The notes beneath the pieces are model-generated. The model saw only the letters and a program-made list of their open reading frames with translations, had not been told where the DNA came from and ran no database searches. 38,478 bases of DNA. Source: a virus. The stretch is from positions 1 through 38,478 of IMG/VR virus record IMGVR_UViG_3300025687_000127, one strand, 5' to 3'. The translations under genes and the position numbers were made by a program. Below are positions 1 through 7,176 of this stretch, one piece after another (positions within the stretch are counted from its first letter, which is position 1; every line of letters begins with the position of its first letter).

Positions 1-5
1 CCATA

Positions 6-182
6 ATGTCTAACGAAAAATATAGTAATGGCTTCACACAGAAGGAATTAAATATAATGATATTAGAAAAGTTAGACAAGATAGAAAATCAATTAGATAC
101 AAAATTAGATAAGTCAGAGTTTCATAAAATACTAGGATTAGTAGGAACAGTAGCTGTAGTTATAGCAGCGTTTATAATGTAA
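6..182 (+). CDS. Small coiled-coil plus C-terminal membrane-segment protein (58 aa)
   Basis: Read directly: ATG at 6, stop TAA at 180-182. The first 40 residues are charged and heptad-like (LEKLDKIENQLDTKLDKSEF), followed by a single hydrophobic segment (about residues 42-58, ending VAVVIAAFIM). A short amphipathic helix plus C-terminal membrane anchor is the architecture of XhlA-type holin-associated proteins, so a lysis role is possible given the holin at 3439 and DUF5675 protein at 763; this is inference from architecture only. The start sits in a TAATG context typical of gene junctions here. If the window's ends are joined, this frame is continuous with the open frame at 38295, so the true gene could be longer. 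Confidence 0.65.
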   Translation: MSNEKYSNGFTQKELNIMILEKLDKIENQLDTKLDKSEFHKILGLVGTVAVVIAAFIM

Positions 183-184
183 TT

Positions 185-271
185 ATGTGCATAGTAGAAA
201 AAAAAGAAGATGGTTCGTTTGTTCAAATTTGTAATTGTAAGCATGGCAGTGATAATTGCAGTAATAAATAG
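185..271 (+). CDS. Possible Cys-rich micro-protein (28 aa), alternative to the overlapping ORF at 210
   Basis: ATG lies two bases after the stop of the preceding gene, which fits the compact layout. The 28-residue product has a cysteine/histidine cluster (ICNCKHGSDNC) of the kind that can bind a metal, but it is too short to assign. It overlaps an ORF at 210-338 in another frame that encodes a hydrophobic segment. I cannot decide from sequence which is translated, or whether both are. Confidence 0.35.
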   Translation: MCIVEKKEDGSFVQICNCKHGSDNCSNK

Positions 272-338
272 CTTTACAAATCAGATATCATTATACTTAG
301 TTAAACGAGAAAACAGGAGATATAATGGCAATACCTGA
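210..338 (+). CDS. Possible small single-pass membrane protein (42 aa), alternative to the ORF at 185
   Basis: The predicted protein begins with a basic end and a continuous hydrophobic stretch (FVIVSMAVIIAVI, about residues 7-19), then a polar basic tail. It starts after a purine-rich stretch and overlaps the next gene's ribosome binding site and start by 14 bases. A lone transmembrane miniprotein beside lysis genes could be a holin, antiholin or lysis accessory. It overlaps the Cys-rich ORF at 185-271 in a different frame. Confidence 0.35.
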   Translation: MVRLFKFVIVSMAVIIAVINSFTNQISLYLVKRENRRYNGNT

Positions 339-618
339 ACGTGTTAAAAACACAATGAAAAAAGAAGGTCTTAGTGGTGTTAATAAACCTAAACGTACAC
401 CTAGCCACAAAACTAAATCGCATGTTGTTATGGCTAAAGAAGGTAATACATACAAGTTAGTTAGATTTGGACAACAAGGCGTTAAAGGTGCTGGTAAAAA
501 TCCTAAAAGTAAAAAAGATAAAGCACGTAAAAAGTCTTATTATGCTAGACATAATGCACAAGGTAAACCTACATCTAAGTTGTCTGCTAAGTATTGGTCA
601 CATAAAGTTAAGTGGTAA
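325..618 (+). CDS. Small basic phage protein with RFG...ARH...YW motif
   Basis: 97 residues, very rich in Lys and Arg, preceded by AGGAGATATA. Central and C-terminal landmarks are KLVRFGQQGVKG, KKSYYARHNA and SAKYWSHKVKW. This pattern (RFG, basic linker, ARH, ending in a YWS-type sequence) recalls a group of small phage proteins found alone or attached to structural or primase proteins, whose function I do not know. The charge suggests nucleic-acid or capsid-interior binding; that is inference. The stop TAA overlaps the ATG of the next gene (TAATG). Confidence 0.75.
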   Translation: MAIPERVKNTMKKEGLSGVNKPKRTPSHKTKSHVVMAKEGNTYKLVRFGQQGVKGAGKNPKSKKDKARKKSYYARHNAQGKPTSKLSAKYWSHKVKW

Positions 619-782
619 TGTCATTACCAGGAGCGTATGTTAACAGAAGTAATACAATTGGTGAGTATTGTAGTAATTGCGAATATTATTCTAATAACTA
701 TTGCATTAAATTCCAAGAACAAGTAGCACCTTATGGTTGGTGTGCAGTATGGGAATCAGTAAATGAAGTACGAAGTTCTTAG
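618..782 (+). CDS. HiPIP-like four-cysteine miniprotein (54 aa)
   Basis: ATG at 618 overlaps the previous stop; stop TAG at 780-782, overlapping the next gene by 20 bases. Cysteines fall at 18, 21, 29 and 42 (CX2C-X7-C-X12-C), with aromatic residues EYY after the second and VAPYGWCAVWE around the last. In high-potential iron-sulfur proteins (HiPIP) the cluster ligands follow CX2C, C, then a GWC-type C-terminal cysteine, often before an aromatic residue. The match suggests a minimal [4Fe-4S] or structural zinc protein. Seen: cysteine spacing and the GWC motif. Inferred: cluster type and any electron-transfer role. No signal peptide is visible. HiPIPs are normally longer, so a zinc site is a serious alternative. 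Confidence 0.7.
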   Translation: MSLPGAYVNRSNTIGEYCSNCEYYSNNYCIKFQEQVAPYGWCAVWESVNEVRSS

Positions 783-1371
783 AGTTAGTAGTCAAAAAGA
801 CTCTACATCTGGATTGCTATTTGAAGTTAACAATGGTAAACGTACATTTCTTTGCTACACATTAGAAGATGAACAACGTGATGTTAAAGTCTGGGGTGAA
901 ACACGTATACCTGCTGGTACTTATAAGTTAGGACTACGTACTGAAGGTGGATTTCATACTAAATACATTTCTAAGTTTGGTGCTGACTTTCATAAAGGCA
1001 TGATATGGGTATTAGATGTACCAGGATTTGAATATATTTTATGGCATATAGGCAACACAGATGAAAATACTGCTGGTTGTTTATTGTTAGGTGACTCGCA
1101 AGAAAGTAATCTTGTTAAAAAAGATGGGTTTGTAGGTTCAAGTACAAATGCGTATAAACTTGTATATCCACGTGTATTAGCAGCTATTCAGTCAGGTTTA
1201 AATGTAGAGGTTGAATATATAGATTATGATGGTAAGCTACCTACACCTGAAGTTTCTAATGCAGCTCCACCAGATATGATACAACCTAAACAAGTAATGG
1301 AAAAATTACAAGAGATAAGTGGTGAAGTTCAGATATTGTCTGCTAAACTAGACGGCAGGAGAATGATATAA
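763..1371 (+). CDS. DUF5675-family protein, possible cell-wall lysis enzyme
   Basis: 202 residues. The N-terminal 115 residues carry the pattern I associate with DUF5675: FLCYTLEDEQRD (29-40), ETRIPAGTYKL (46-56), then WHIGNTDENTAGCLLLGD (94-111). The His-GN...T-GC arrangement (H95, T103, G105, C106) resembles the catalytic His and Cys layout of L,D-transpeptidase-like folds, and the family is common in phage lysis regions, so a peptidoglycan role is plausible but unproven. Residues 150-202 form a separate, proline- then helix-rich tail with no recognised domain. The start lies inside the preceding HiPIP-like gene, suggesting translational coupling; the stop overlaps the next ATG. Confidence 0.75.
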   Translation: MKYEVLRVSSQKDSTSGLLFEVNNGKRTFLCYTLEDEQRDVKVWGETRIPAGTYKLGLRTEGGFHTKYISKFGADFHKGMIWVLDVPGFEYILWHIGNTDENTAGCLLLGDSQESNLVKKDGFVGSSTNAYKLVYPRVLAAIQSGLNVEVEYIDYDGKLPTPEVSNAAPPDMIQPKQVMEKLQEISGEVQILSAKLDGRRMI

Positions 1372-3431
1372 TGCCAAGAAATATGCCATTTAAAGGTAGT
1401 AGTAAGTTAGGTGATGACTACAATCCAGAACGTTGGAAAAAACAAGAGTCTACTACAGGACAATTAGGTAGCTTTGTTGTTGAAGAAAGTGAAAGCTCAG
1501 GAGTTAAATCTCAATTTGATGAAGGTATGCTTAATAAGATAGAAGCACAACTTAAATCTGGACAGTTTCAAAAATTGTATGGTACTAAAGCTACTGAAGA
1601 TGCTTATGATGTAATGCTTAGTAGTGGTCGTGCAACTGAATATCTTAATAAAGAAGGTGTTAGAACAGGTATTCGTTTTCTTAGTGGTAAAACTGTAACT
1701 GATTTTGATTTACCTAGAGCTTCTGGTATGCAGTTTCAAAAAATGGTTGAGTATGGTGAGCCTGGTTCTAGTGAACAACGTGTCTTTTTTGAAGGCGAAC
1801 AAAATCAAATGACTAGAAGTTTAGAAAATGAAATAGAAGATTTAAAAGGTTTAGTTACAGAAATGGAAACATCTGGTACTTATGATAAACCTATTACTGA
1901 ACTTAATGCACGTGATGCTGCTAAAGCTACACGTATTAATAAAGCTAGAGCTAGAGTTGGATTAGACCCTATAGTTAAAGCACAACCTATAACAAAATTT
2001 GATATTAAAGAAAAAACTGTTGGTGAATATTATATGAATCAACTTTTAAAGAAACAAGTTCAGCTTGACACACAAAAAGATTTAATGGGTAAATCAGAAA
2101 AAACATTATTTAATGAAGCCATAATTAAAAAAGCAAGTCCTGGAGCTTCAGAGTTTGAAGTGAAAACATTTTCTGAACCTGTTAATACACCTAGAGCATC
2201 TACAGAAAATCCTACTGCAGGAGTTAGACGTGCTGAAGATATAGTTAAAGGTGTCGTAAATAGAACAACATTTAATCCAGACAAACCAAGTACAGCTTTA
2301 TCTGCATATAAAGGTACAGAGTTTAAATTACAATCTAAAACAGTACAAGATAAAATATTAAAGAATGCTAGCTTTAAAAAGTTAGTAAGTACTTATACAG
2401 AAGATTATATAAAACTTGGTGAAACTAAAGGTGCAGCTGAAATACTAGGAAAGAAAAAAGCAATCAATGATGTAGATTCTATATTGCTAGGCTCTGATGA
2501 TGTAGGTTGGAATTTATCTAAAGTAAAAGGTTTTAATACTAAAGCTACTATTAAAAACTTAATAGAAGATTTAGCTGGAGCAAAATCTATAAATATGCCA
2601 GCATCTTTTACTGGACAAACAAATGATTATCAAGTCACCCAATTTGGTGAAAAACCTAGAAACTTAAATTATAGAATGAATATAGATAAAGAAGCTCGTG
2701 GTGTTGGGTATGACTTAGGCGGTTTAGCTGACCAATCAAGTGCATCACAAACTGTAGATGTTCCTACTACTGGAATAGAACCTGAAGGTTATAGCGTACT
2801 TAATAGAACAACAACATTACCAGGTGAAACTGTTAAGCAAGCACAAAAACGTAATGCAGTACTTGCACAAATATCTGGTTGGAATCCTAAAGAAAATACT
2901 TGGTTTAAAAACTCTGATGTAGCTGCATATGAAAGTAAACAAAAGACTTTACGTACATTAGTTACATCTGGTCAAGTTAATCCAATGGACATAGCATGGG
3001 ATACAATGAAGTCTGACTTTAATACAGGTTCATTTAACCCTGACGATATAGGTAGATATATTAAACCTAGTGCAGCTACAGATACAACAGCGTCTGCACT
3101 TAAACAAGTTGTTGGTAAATCAACTAGTAAAGTAAAACCTACTACTGGAGGAGTACCACAAGTTAAACGTGCAGCTGATGTAGCACCTTCTAATGTAAGT
3201 TATGAAGGTCCTGACATTAATATTGCAGGATTAACTGATAGTCAAATACAAAGAATACCAGCTTATCAAGATGCCTTAGATGCATTAGCTGATGTTGATA
3301 TGGATGATACAGCTAAAGTTAAATACGCTACTCAACGTACAAGAGATGCTTTAAAGCAATTAGATTTACAAGATGCTAATGCTAAGAAAGGATTTCAAAG
3401 AATGTTGAAAGCTATATTAAAAGGATTATAA
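1371..3431 (+). CDS. Large unknown late protein (686 aa), possibly virion-associated
   Basis: Coding potential is strong: one uninterrupted 686-codon frame with codon use like its neighbours, beginning at a TAATG overlap. It is rich in Lys, Thr, Ser and Glu, with long helical, low-complexity stretches (about residues 140-260) and no transmembrane segment or catalytic motif I recognise. Size and position in the rightward late module beside lysis genes suggest a virion component such as an internal or tail-associated protein. I do not recognise the family. Confidence 0.8.
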   Translation: MPRNMPFKGSSKLGDDYNPERWKKQESTTGQLGSFVVEESESSGVKSQFDEGMLNKIEAQLKSGQFQKLYGTKATEDAYDVMLSSGRATEYLNKEGVRTGIRFLSGKTVTDFDLPRASGMQFQKMVEYGEPGSSEQRVFFEGEQNQMTRSLENEIEDLKGLVTEMETSGTYDKPITELNARDAAKATRINKARARVGLDPIVKAQPITKFDIKEKTVGEYYMNQLLKKQVQLDTQKDLMGKSEKTLFNEAIIKKASPGASEFEVKTFSEPVNTPRASTENPTAGVRRAEDIVKGVVNRTTFNPDKPSTALSAYKGTEFKLQSKTVQDKILKNASFKKLVSTYTEDYIKLGETKGAAEILGKKKAINDVDSILLGSDDVGWNLSKVKGFNTKATIKNLIEDLAGAKSINMPASFTGQTNDYQVTQFGEKPRNLNYRMNIDKEARGVGYDLGGLADQSSASQTVDVPTTGIEPEGYSVLNRTTTLPGETVKQAQKRNAVLAQISGWNPKENTWFKNSDVAAYESKQKTLRTLVTSGQVNPMDIAWDTMKSDFNTGSFNPDDIGRYIKPSAATDTTASALKQVVGKSTSKVKPTTGGVPQVKRAADVAPSNVSYEGPDINIAGLTDSQIQRIPAYQDALDALADVDMDDTAKVKYATQRTRDALKQLDLQDANAKKGFQRMLKAILKGL

Positions 3432-3438
3432 TAACAAT

Positions 3439-3648
3439 ATGAGTAACGAATATAAATTAGTATTAGAAAAAACATTATGGACATTTGTTCAAGCATTCCT
3501 TGGTGCGTTAACAGTTGCTCCATTGGTAGGTGTAGATATTAATACAGTACAACTTGCTGCAATATCAGGTGCATCTGCTTCGTTAGTAGTAATAAAAGAA
3601 TTTGCTAAGAAACAATTAGCAGTCGTAGATAAGAAAGTGAGCAAGTAA
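3439..3648 (+). CDS. r1t-type holin
   Basis: 69 residues with two hydrophobic segments, roughly 12-30 (TLWTFVQAFLGALTVAPLV) and 37-56 (VQLAAISGASASLVVIKEFA), and a Lys-rich C-terminus. The TFVQAFLGAL signature after a short amphipathic N-terminus and the small-residue second helix match the phage r1t holin group, which forms membrane lesions that release endolysin or trigger lysis. The basic tail faces the cytoplasm in such holins. The gene follows the 686-aa gene by 7 bases and its stop overlaps the next start (TAATG). Confidence 0.8.
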   Translation: MSNEYKLVLEKTLWTFVQAFLGALTVAPLVGVDINTVQLAAISGASASLVVIKEFAKKQLAVVDKKVSK

Positions 3649-3911
3649 TGGTTCAAAAAATTGAAGGCGGAGGTTCAGGTAAAACTAAAAGACTTGACCC
3701 TATAGGTGGATATAAAAAATGGGATGCAAAAAAAGCTGGTGGTTGGTTACCAGGTGGTGCTGATAATCCAGTAACAACTATTCTTAAAGGTGCTTTTGCT
3801 GGTTTAACTGGAATAGTTCCATTATCTAAAGTTCCTAAAAAAGAACTTCCTGAATTAAAAACTTGGGAAGATAGAAATGTTAACAATATAGGAACAAAAT
3901 TAAATCCATAA
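3648..3911 (+). CDS. Small unknown protein (87 aa), Gly/Lys-rich
   Basis: Uninterrupted frame with TAATG overlaps at both ends. The sequence is Gly, Lys and Pro rich (IEGGGSGKTKRLDP, GGWLPGGADNP) with a weakly hydrophobic middle (ILKGAFAGLTGIVPL, about 45-59) that is too short and broken for a confident membrane helix. No family recognised. An antisense ORF of similar length covers the same bases but lacks supporting context. Confidence 0.6.
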   Translation: MVQKIEGGGSGKTKRLDPIGGYKKWDAKKAGGWLPGGADNPVTTILKGAFAGLTGIVPLSKVPKKELPELKTWEDRNVNNIGTKLNP

Positions 3912-4273
3912 TGCCTAAAAGTAAGAAACAATATTTAGAAAATATAGCTACACTCAGAGCTACAGGTCAAGGTTATGCTGGACTTGGTCAACAAGAATTA
4001 AAACGTAGACAAAATCAAGCTAAATATCTTACTAAGAAAGCTGAAGCTAAAGCTATTCAATATGAAGGTTATGCTAAAAATATAGCTAACAGTAGTTATA
4101 TAGATATATTTGGTGATGAGAAATGGGCTAGAGAAAAAGCTGCAGGTTATCGTAAAGTAGAATCACAATTTGATAAACAATATAGCAAGCTTATGAAAGG
4201 TAAAGTTACTGGTCAAAAAGTACAATCTTCTATTGCTGATTATTATAAATATAAAAATAAACTAGGTAACTAA
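3911..4273 (+). CDS. Small basic helical unknown protein (120 aa)
   Basis: Rich in Lys, Gln, Tyr and Ala, predicted largely helical (QQELKRRQNQAKYLTKKAEA). No catalytic motif or membrane segment. It is packed between genes through TAATG overlaps and is part of the same rightward unit as the holin. It could be a minor virion or DNA-binding protein; I do not recognise it. Confidence 0.6.
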   Translation: MPKSKKQYLENIATLRATGQGYAGLGQQELKRRQNQAKYLTKKAEAKAIQYEGYAKNIANSSYIDIFGDEKWAREKAAGYRKVESQFDKQYSKLMKGKVTGQKVQSSIADYYKYKNKLGN

Positions 4274-4659
4274 TGCCTATACAATTTCCATGGGAAACAC
4301 CACCAGTACAAGGACCACCCTCTCCTTCACAAAAGTTATTAACAAGTGTTACTGGTTTGGGTAAAAAAGGTTTAGAGCCAAAGACTACAGGTACTTATTA
4401 CAATAAAGGAAACTTTGTTAATAGATTTAGAAGTTCATTAGCAGAAAAAGGACCAGGTTTATCTAATAGTATACAATATAATTCTGGTAAAACACATTCA
4501 CCTAAAACATTAAAAACAATAAACAACTACAAACCTTTATGGCTAAATGGTAAAGTCATTAAAGGTTCTACATCTACGTCACTAGCTACACGTGGTGCAG
4601 TTGGATTAGCTATTACTAAATATGGTAGTGGTGGCGGTGGTGGAGAATTTTCTAAGTAG
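4273..4659 (+). CDS. Pro/Gly-rich unknown protein (128 aa), last gene of the rightward module
   Basis: Starts at a TAATG overlap. The N-terminus is proline-rich (PWETPPVQGPPSPSQK), the middle polar and basic, and the C-terminus ends in a glycine run (YGSGGGGGEFSK). Glycine tails of this kind occur in phage structural proteins but are not diagnostic. The stop at 4657-4659 lies 5 bases from the end of the converging leftward HNH gene, with no obvious terminator between. Confidence 0.6.
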   Translation: MPIQFPWETPPVQGPPSPSQKLLTSVTGLGKKGLEPKTTGTYYNKGNFVNRFRSSLAEKGPGLSNSIQYNSGKTHSPKTLKTINNYKPLWLNGKVIKGSTSTSLATRGAVGLAITKYGSGGGGGEFSK

Positions 4660-4664
4660 CGTCA

Positions 4665-4961
4665 TTAGTTTAGTCCGGATTCTCTTTTTAAAAAACCCTT
4701 TAATAAATCTCTGATAGCTTTTTTATGTCCACTAGATTGCCTACCATCATATATATCATGATGCCACTTACATAGTATGGCAACATTATTTATATCATAT
4801 TTTCTTTTCTTGTTGCCACCCATACCAATACCTTGTATGTGTGCTAACTCTAGCCATTTATTATCATTGCAATAAGCCCACTCGCATCTCCCTCCTGCTC
4901 GCTCCATAGCTTCTGCACGTAAAGGTGATAGACTATCCATATACTGTAAAGTAAGCACCAT
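4665..4961 (-). CDS. HNH endonuclease
   Basis: 98 residues with a complete HNH core: C26 and C31 as the first zinc pair, LELAHI with H41 as catalytic His, DINNV (N58, N59), then LCKWHHD with C64, H67 and H68. This is the ββα-metal fold, which makes double- or single-strand DNA breaks. Small phage HNH proteins may be homing endonucleases or packaging-associated nickases; here it lies at the far end of the leftward genes, away from terminase. The first ATG overlaps the upstream gene by 29 bases; an in-frame Met8 (start 4940) would reduce this to 8. Confidence 0.85.
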   Translation of the reverse strand: MVLTLQYMDSLSPLRAEAMERAGGRCEWAYCNDNKWLELAHIQGIGMGGNKKRKYDINNVAILCKWHHDIYDGRQSSGHKKAIRDLLKGFLKRESGLN

Positions 4962-5505
4962 TTGGAAAGTTCCATGTCTTCATTACATCATGCCATCTGA
5001 ACTTACCTTGCTCTGTTGAACCTTCATATAAAAAGTTAGATACATACATAAACAATTGACTGCTGCATTGTCCATTAACTTTACCGATGCTGCCTGATTC
5101 TACCATTGTCATTAACTTCTCTAAGTATCGTATAGTATTGTCTGTAACAGCACCATGGTCTAACTTACTAGCTTCACGCATTGCAAAATCTAAGTTGTTA
5201 AGTGGTTCATTAGTACCTAAAGTAATACGTCTAGGACAGTATTTAGAATTACGTATAGTGTCTATGCTATGTGATAGCTTTAATGTTAATGTTAAAGTTT
5301 CTTTGTCTATCTCATATGATGCATATATAGGTATGTTATTGTCCGTTACTCCTAATAATCTACGACCACCAAACTTAGTAGCTTGACTTGCTAGTTCTTC
5401 TTTTTCTTTATTCCATTGTCTAAATGATTCTTTAGACTTATCAGGTGTAATATGAAACTTTTCTTTAGCTGATACTAAAGATTTAAACTCGGTATTATAT
5501 ACCAT
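4933..5505 (-). CDS. Unknown protein (190 aa)
   Basis: Strong start context: GAGGAGGAATAATGG, in which the upstream gene's terminal Glu codons serve as Shine-Dalgarno. The protein is soluble and mixed α/β in appearance, with segments NIPIYASYEIDKETL and CPRRITLGTNEPLNN. No catalytic motif or family is recognised. An antisense ORF at 5087-5386 is considered a shadow. Confidence 0.75.
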   Translation of the reverse strand: MVYNTEFKSLVSAKEKFHITPDKSKESFRQWNKEKEELASQATKFGGRRLLGVTDNNIPIYASYEIDKETLTLTLKLSHSIDTIRNSKYCPRRITLGTNEPLNNLDFAMREASKLDHGAVTDNTIRYLEKLMTMVESGSIGKVNGQCSSQLFMYVSNFLYEGSTEQGKFRWHDVMKTWNFPNGAYFTVYG

Positions 5506-5705
5506 TATTCCTCCTCTAACTGTGCTAAGTGCCAGTTATAATCTTTGACAAACTTGTCCATTAAAAATCTAAGTTTAATCATGTTAGGTGCAACATTAAA
5601 TGTATCACTGCCACATGCTTGGTCAAACTGTTTTGCCCATACTTTCATAAACTTTGGATTTGTAAATATATTTATTTTATCTATATCAATTTTTTGTTTA
5701 CTCAT
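5505..5705 (-). CDS. Small unknown acidic-tailed protein (66 aa)
   Basis: Starts inside the end of the zinc-ribbon gene upstream (ATGAGTAA overlap) and ends in Leu-Glu-Glu-Glu, whose codons double as the ribosome binding site of the next gene. Mostly helical and charged, with no motif recognised. Tight coupling on both sides supports it as real. Confidence 0.7.
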   Translation of the reverse strand: MSKQKIDIDKINIFTNPKFMKVWAKQFDQACGSDTFNVAPNMIKLRFLMDKFVKDYNWHLAQLEEE

Positions 5706-5868
5706 CTGGTGTGTTTCTTTCTAATTCTTCAATGCAACTATCACAATATGTAATCATATGTAGTGTCGTCATAAATGCATTGTTACAAAGGTCACAAGTA
5801 ACGTTACGTATATCGTTTATATCTATACGAAAACTATAGAATTCTTTATCGTTGCTATAGTAAGTCAT
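5698..5868 (-). CDS. Zinc-ribbon miniprotein (56 aa)
   Basis: Reverse-strand ATG at 5868, TAA at 5698-5700. Two CX2C knuckles, CDLC (25-28) and CDSC (42-45), separated by 13 residues, form a zinc-ribbon pattern; the tail is acidic (EELERNTPDE). The stop overlaps the start of the next gene by 8 bases. Such tiny ribbons usually bind nucleic acid or a protein partner; the function is unknown. Confidence 0.65.
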   Translation of the reverse strand: MTYYSNDKEFYSFRIDINDIRNVTCDLCNNAFMTTLHMITYCDSCIEELERNTPDE

Positions 5869-5956
5869 CTACATGACCCCAATTCTTTGTACAATAATCA
5901 CAATATGCTACGTCAGTTACTGGACATACTGTTAGTTGTGAGCCACAACAATTCAT
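5855..5956 (-). CDS. Cys-rich micro-protein (33 aa)
   Basis: ATG at 5956 follows a good Shine-Dalgarno (AAAGGA, 7 bases before the start) lying within the 3' end of the muramidase gene. The product has Cys3, Cys4, Cys11 and a CDYC knuckle (19-22), consistent with one metal site. It overlaps the 56-aa zinc-ribbon gene downstream by 14 bases. Short length keeps confidence moderate. Confidence 0.5.
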   Translation of the reverse strand: MNCCGSQLTVCPVTDVAYCDYCTKNWGHVDDLL

Positions 5957-6362
5957 TATCAGTTCCTTTCCAGCAGTGTTTACTACTGTTCCAATGATGC
6001 CATCCGTCATTGTAAACTAACCAAGAAGCCACTGCTGTTGATACTTCTACGTTAGTTCTTTTACTTATTATACCTAGTTTAGGTTTTAACCATAACCAAG
6101 TATCATCATTGAATTGCCAGAGTCCGACATCTTTTGTACCATTAGTATTAACTCCAATTGCTTCAGCTTTACCTGAGCTTTCGCAGTATATAACACCTAA
6201 TGCACGTAAGATGTCGTTCTTTTTAAAGTGTTCTTTTACTACCTCATAATGAACTAACACACTTTCTACTTTAGGTAGCACGTCAGTACACTCTAAATAA
6301 TCTGGCAAGTTGTGAGGTGTAAGTAAAATCGGAAACAAACACCCCACAAATACTTCTATCAT
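5913..6362 (-). CDS. Secreted SLT/lysozyme-like muramidase (endolysin candidate)
   Basis: 149 residues. The N-terminus (VFVGCLFPILL, about 4-14) is hydrophobic, suggesting a short signal or signal-anchor. The catalytic domain runs about 50-135: ALGVIYCESSG with E61 as likely catalytic Glu, then DVGLWQFNDDTW (78-89) and YNDGWHHWNSSKHCW (117-131). This E-S-x-G, GLWQ, W...W pattern is that of transglycosylase SLT/resuscitation-factor-type lysozymes, which cut the glycan strands of peptidoglycan. A signal-bearing endolysin could reach the wall without the holin. Oddly it is in the leftward, presumably early, cluster while the holin and DUF5675 gene are in the rightward one. Confidence 0.75.
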   Translation of the reverse strand: MIEVFVGCLFPILLTPHNLPDYLECTDVLPKVESVLVHYEVVKEHFKKNDILRALGVIYCESSGKAEAIGVNTNGTKDVGLWQFNDDTWLWLKPKLGIISKRTNVEVSTAVASWLVYNDGWHHWNSSKHCWKGTDNELLWLTTNSMSSN

Positions 6363-6634
6363 TAGCTAATGGTAGCAGCTTTCTTTGAAGGTAATTTAGT
6401 ACAAAAGTAATGTACTAACCCTCTCTTTTTACTAGGTAAAGTAGTAATTTCATAACCTTCCTGCCTAAGATTATGTATTATCCCACCGAACCTGTGGCAA
6501 TATAAGTCAACCACAAACTCCCAATTACTAATTGGTTCATCATCCATGAACTCAGTGAATGCCCAAGCAATCAATTGTGTTTTGGATTTAATATATGCAG
6601 GTACTTTAGTACCACGAAAGTATTCAGGTATCAT
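6362..6634 (-). CDS. Winged-helix/HTH DNA-binding protein
   Basis: 90 residues. An N-terminal helical part (KSKTQLIAWAFTEFMDDEPI) is followed by RFGGIIHNLRQEGYEITTLP, a recognition-helix plus wing arrangement typical of small phage helix-turn-helix domains (HTH_39-like), and a β-hairpin tail. Overlaps both neighbours by single bases. It may regulate transcription of the leftward genes; no operator assignment is possible from sequence alone. Confidence 0.65.
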   Translation of the reverse strand: MIPEYFRGTKVPAYIKSKTQLIAWAFTEFMDDEPISNWEFVVDLYCHRFGGIIHNLRQEGYEITTLPSKKRGLVHYFCTKLPSKKAATIS

Positions 6635-7176
6635 TAGTTAATACCCCATTCTTCCGGAATGTCACTGTTATCTAACCACCAAGACTTACGCCACTTCCCA
6701 CTATGTCCACCGCATATAGCAGGGTCATTTGTAGAACATGTAAAGTCTGGACTTTTATCTGACTTTTTGCTGTTACGATTATCGTACACCATCTGTCCAC
6801 AGTATGGACATTTTAAGTCATCTCTATATTTCTTTTGTTCTTCCATTTTATTTAATATGCCTCCTAGCATATCACCAGAACCTTGCAATCCTGGCGTTAT
6901 ATCTTTTGACTCTATACCAACTGCTGATAACTTCTCTTGTATAGACATATTGTCAAAGTCATCTTGTGAATATTCAACAGGCATATCAACAAGTCGTTCA
7001 ATCATGTTGAAATACTTATCTAATTGCTTGTCTGTCCATATCTTTTTATCAGCAGGAAACTTCATAGCACTAGCGTATTGATTAGCAGTGCCAAGAATTT
7101 TGTTTAGAGTTTCTTTATTCTGAACTGATGCAGTCATAGACTGTATAGTATTTACTATAAAGTTTAAGTCTTGCAT
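6634..7176 (-). CDS. Zinc-ribbon protein (180 aa), likely DNA-metabolism accessory
   Basis: Starts at a TAATG overlap with the Rad52-like gene, so the two are translationally coupled. The N-terminal 120 residues are helical; the C-terminal part has a zinc-ribbon: CPYCGQMVYDNR, then FTCST and CGGHSGKWRKSWW. The ribbon plus basic/aromatic end suggests single-stranded DNA or RNA binding. Location beside the annealing protein suggests a recombination or replication role. The specific family is not recognised. Confidence 0.7.
   Translation of the reverse strand: MQDLNFIVNTIQSMTASVQNKETLNKILGTANQYASAMKFPADKKIWTDKQLDKYFNMIERLVDMPVEYSQDDFDNMSIQEKLSAVGIESKDITPGLQGSGDMLGGILNKMEEQKKYRDDLKCPYCGQMVYDNRNSKKSDKSPDFTCSTNDPAICGGHSGKWRKSWWLDNSDIPEEWGIN

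Noticed and set aside
3006-3022. Isolated match to part of the hairpin core (ATGAAGTC) inside the 686-aa gene
   Set aside because: No complementary arms flank it, so it is a chance octamer.
6659-7081. 140-codon open frame on the plus strand
   Set aside because: It lies wholly antisense to the zinc-ribbon gene, has no good start context and reads as Cys/Ser/Leu-rich shadow sequence.
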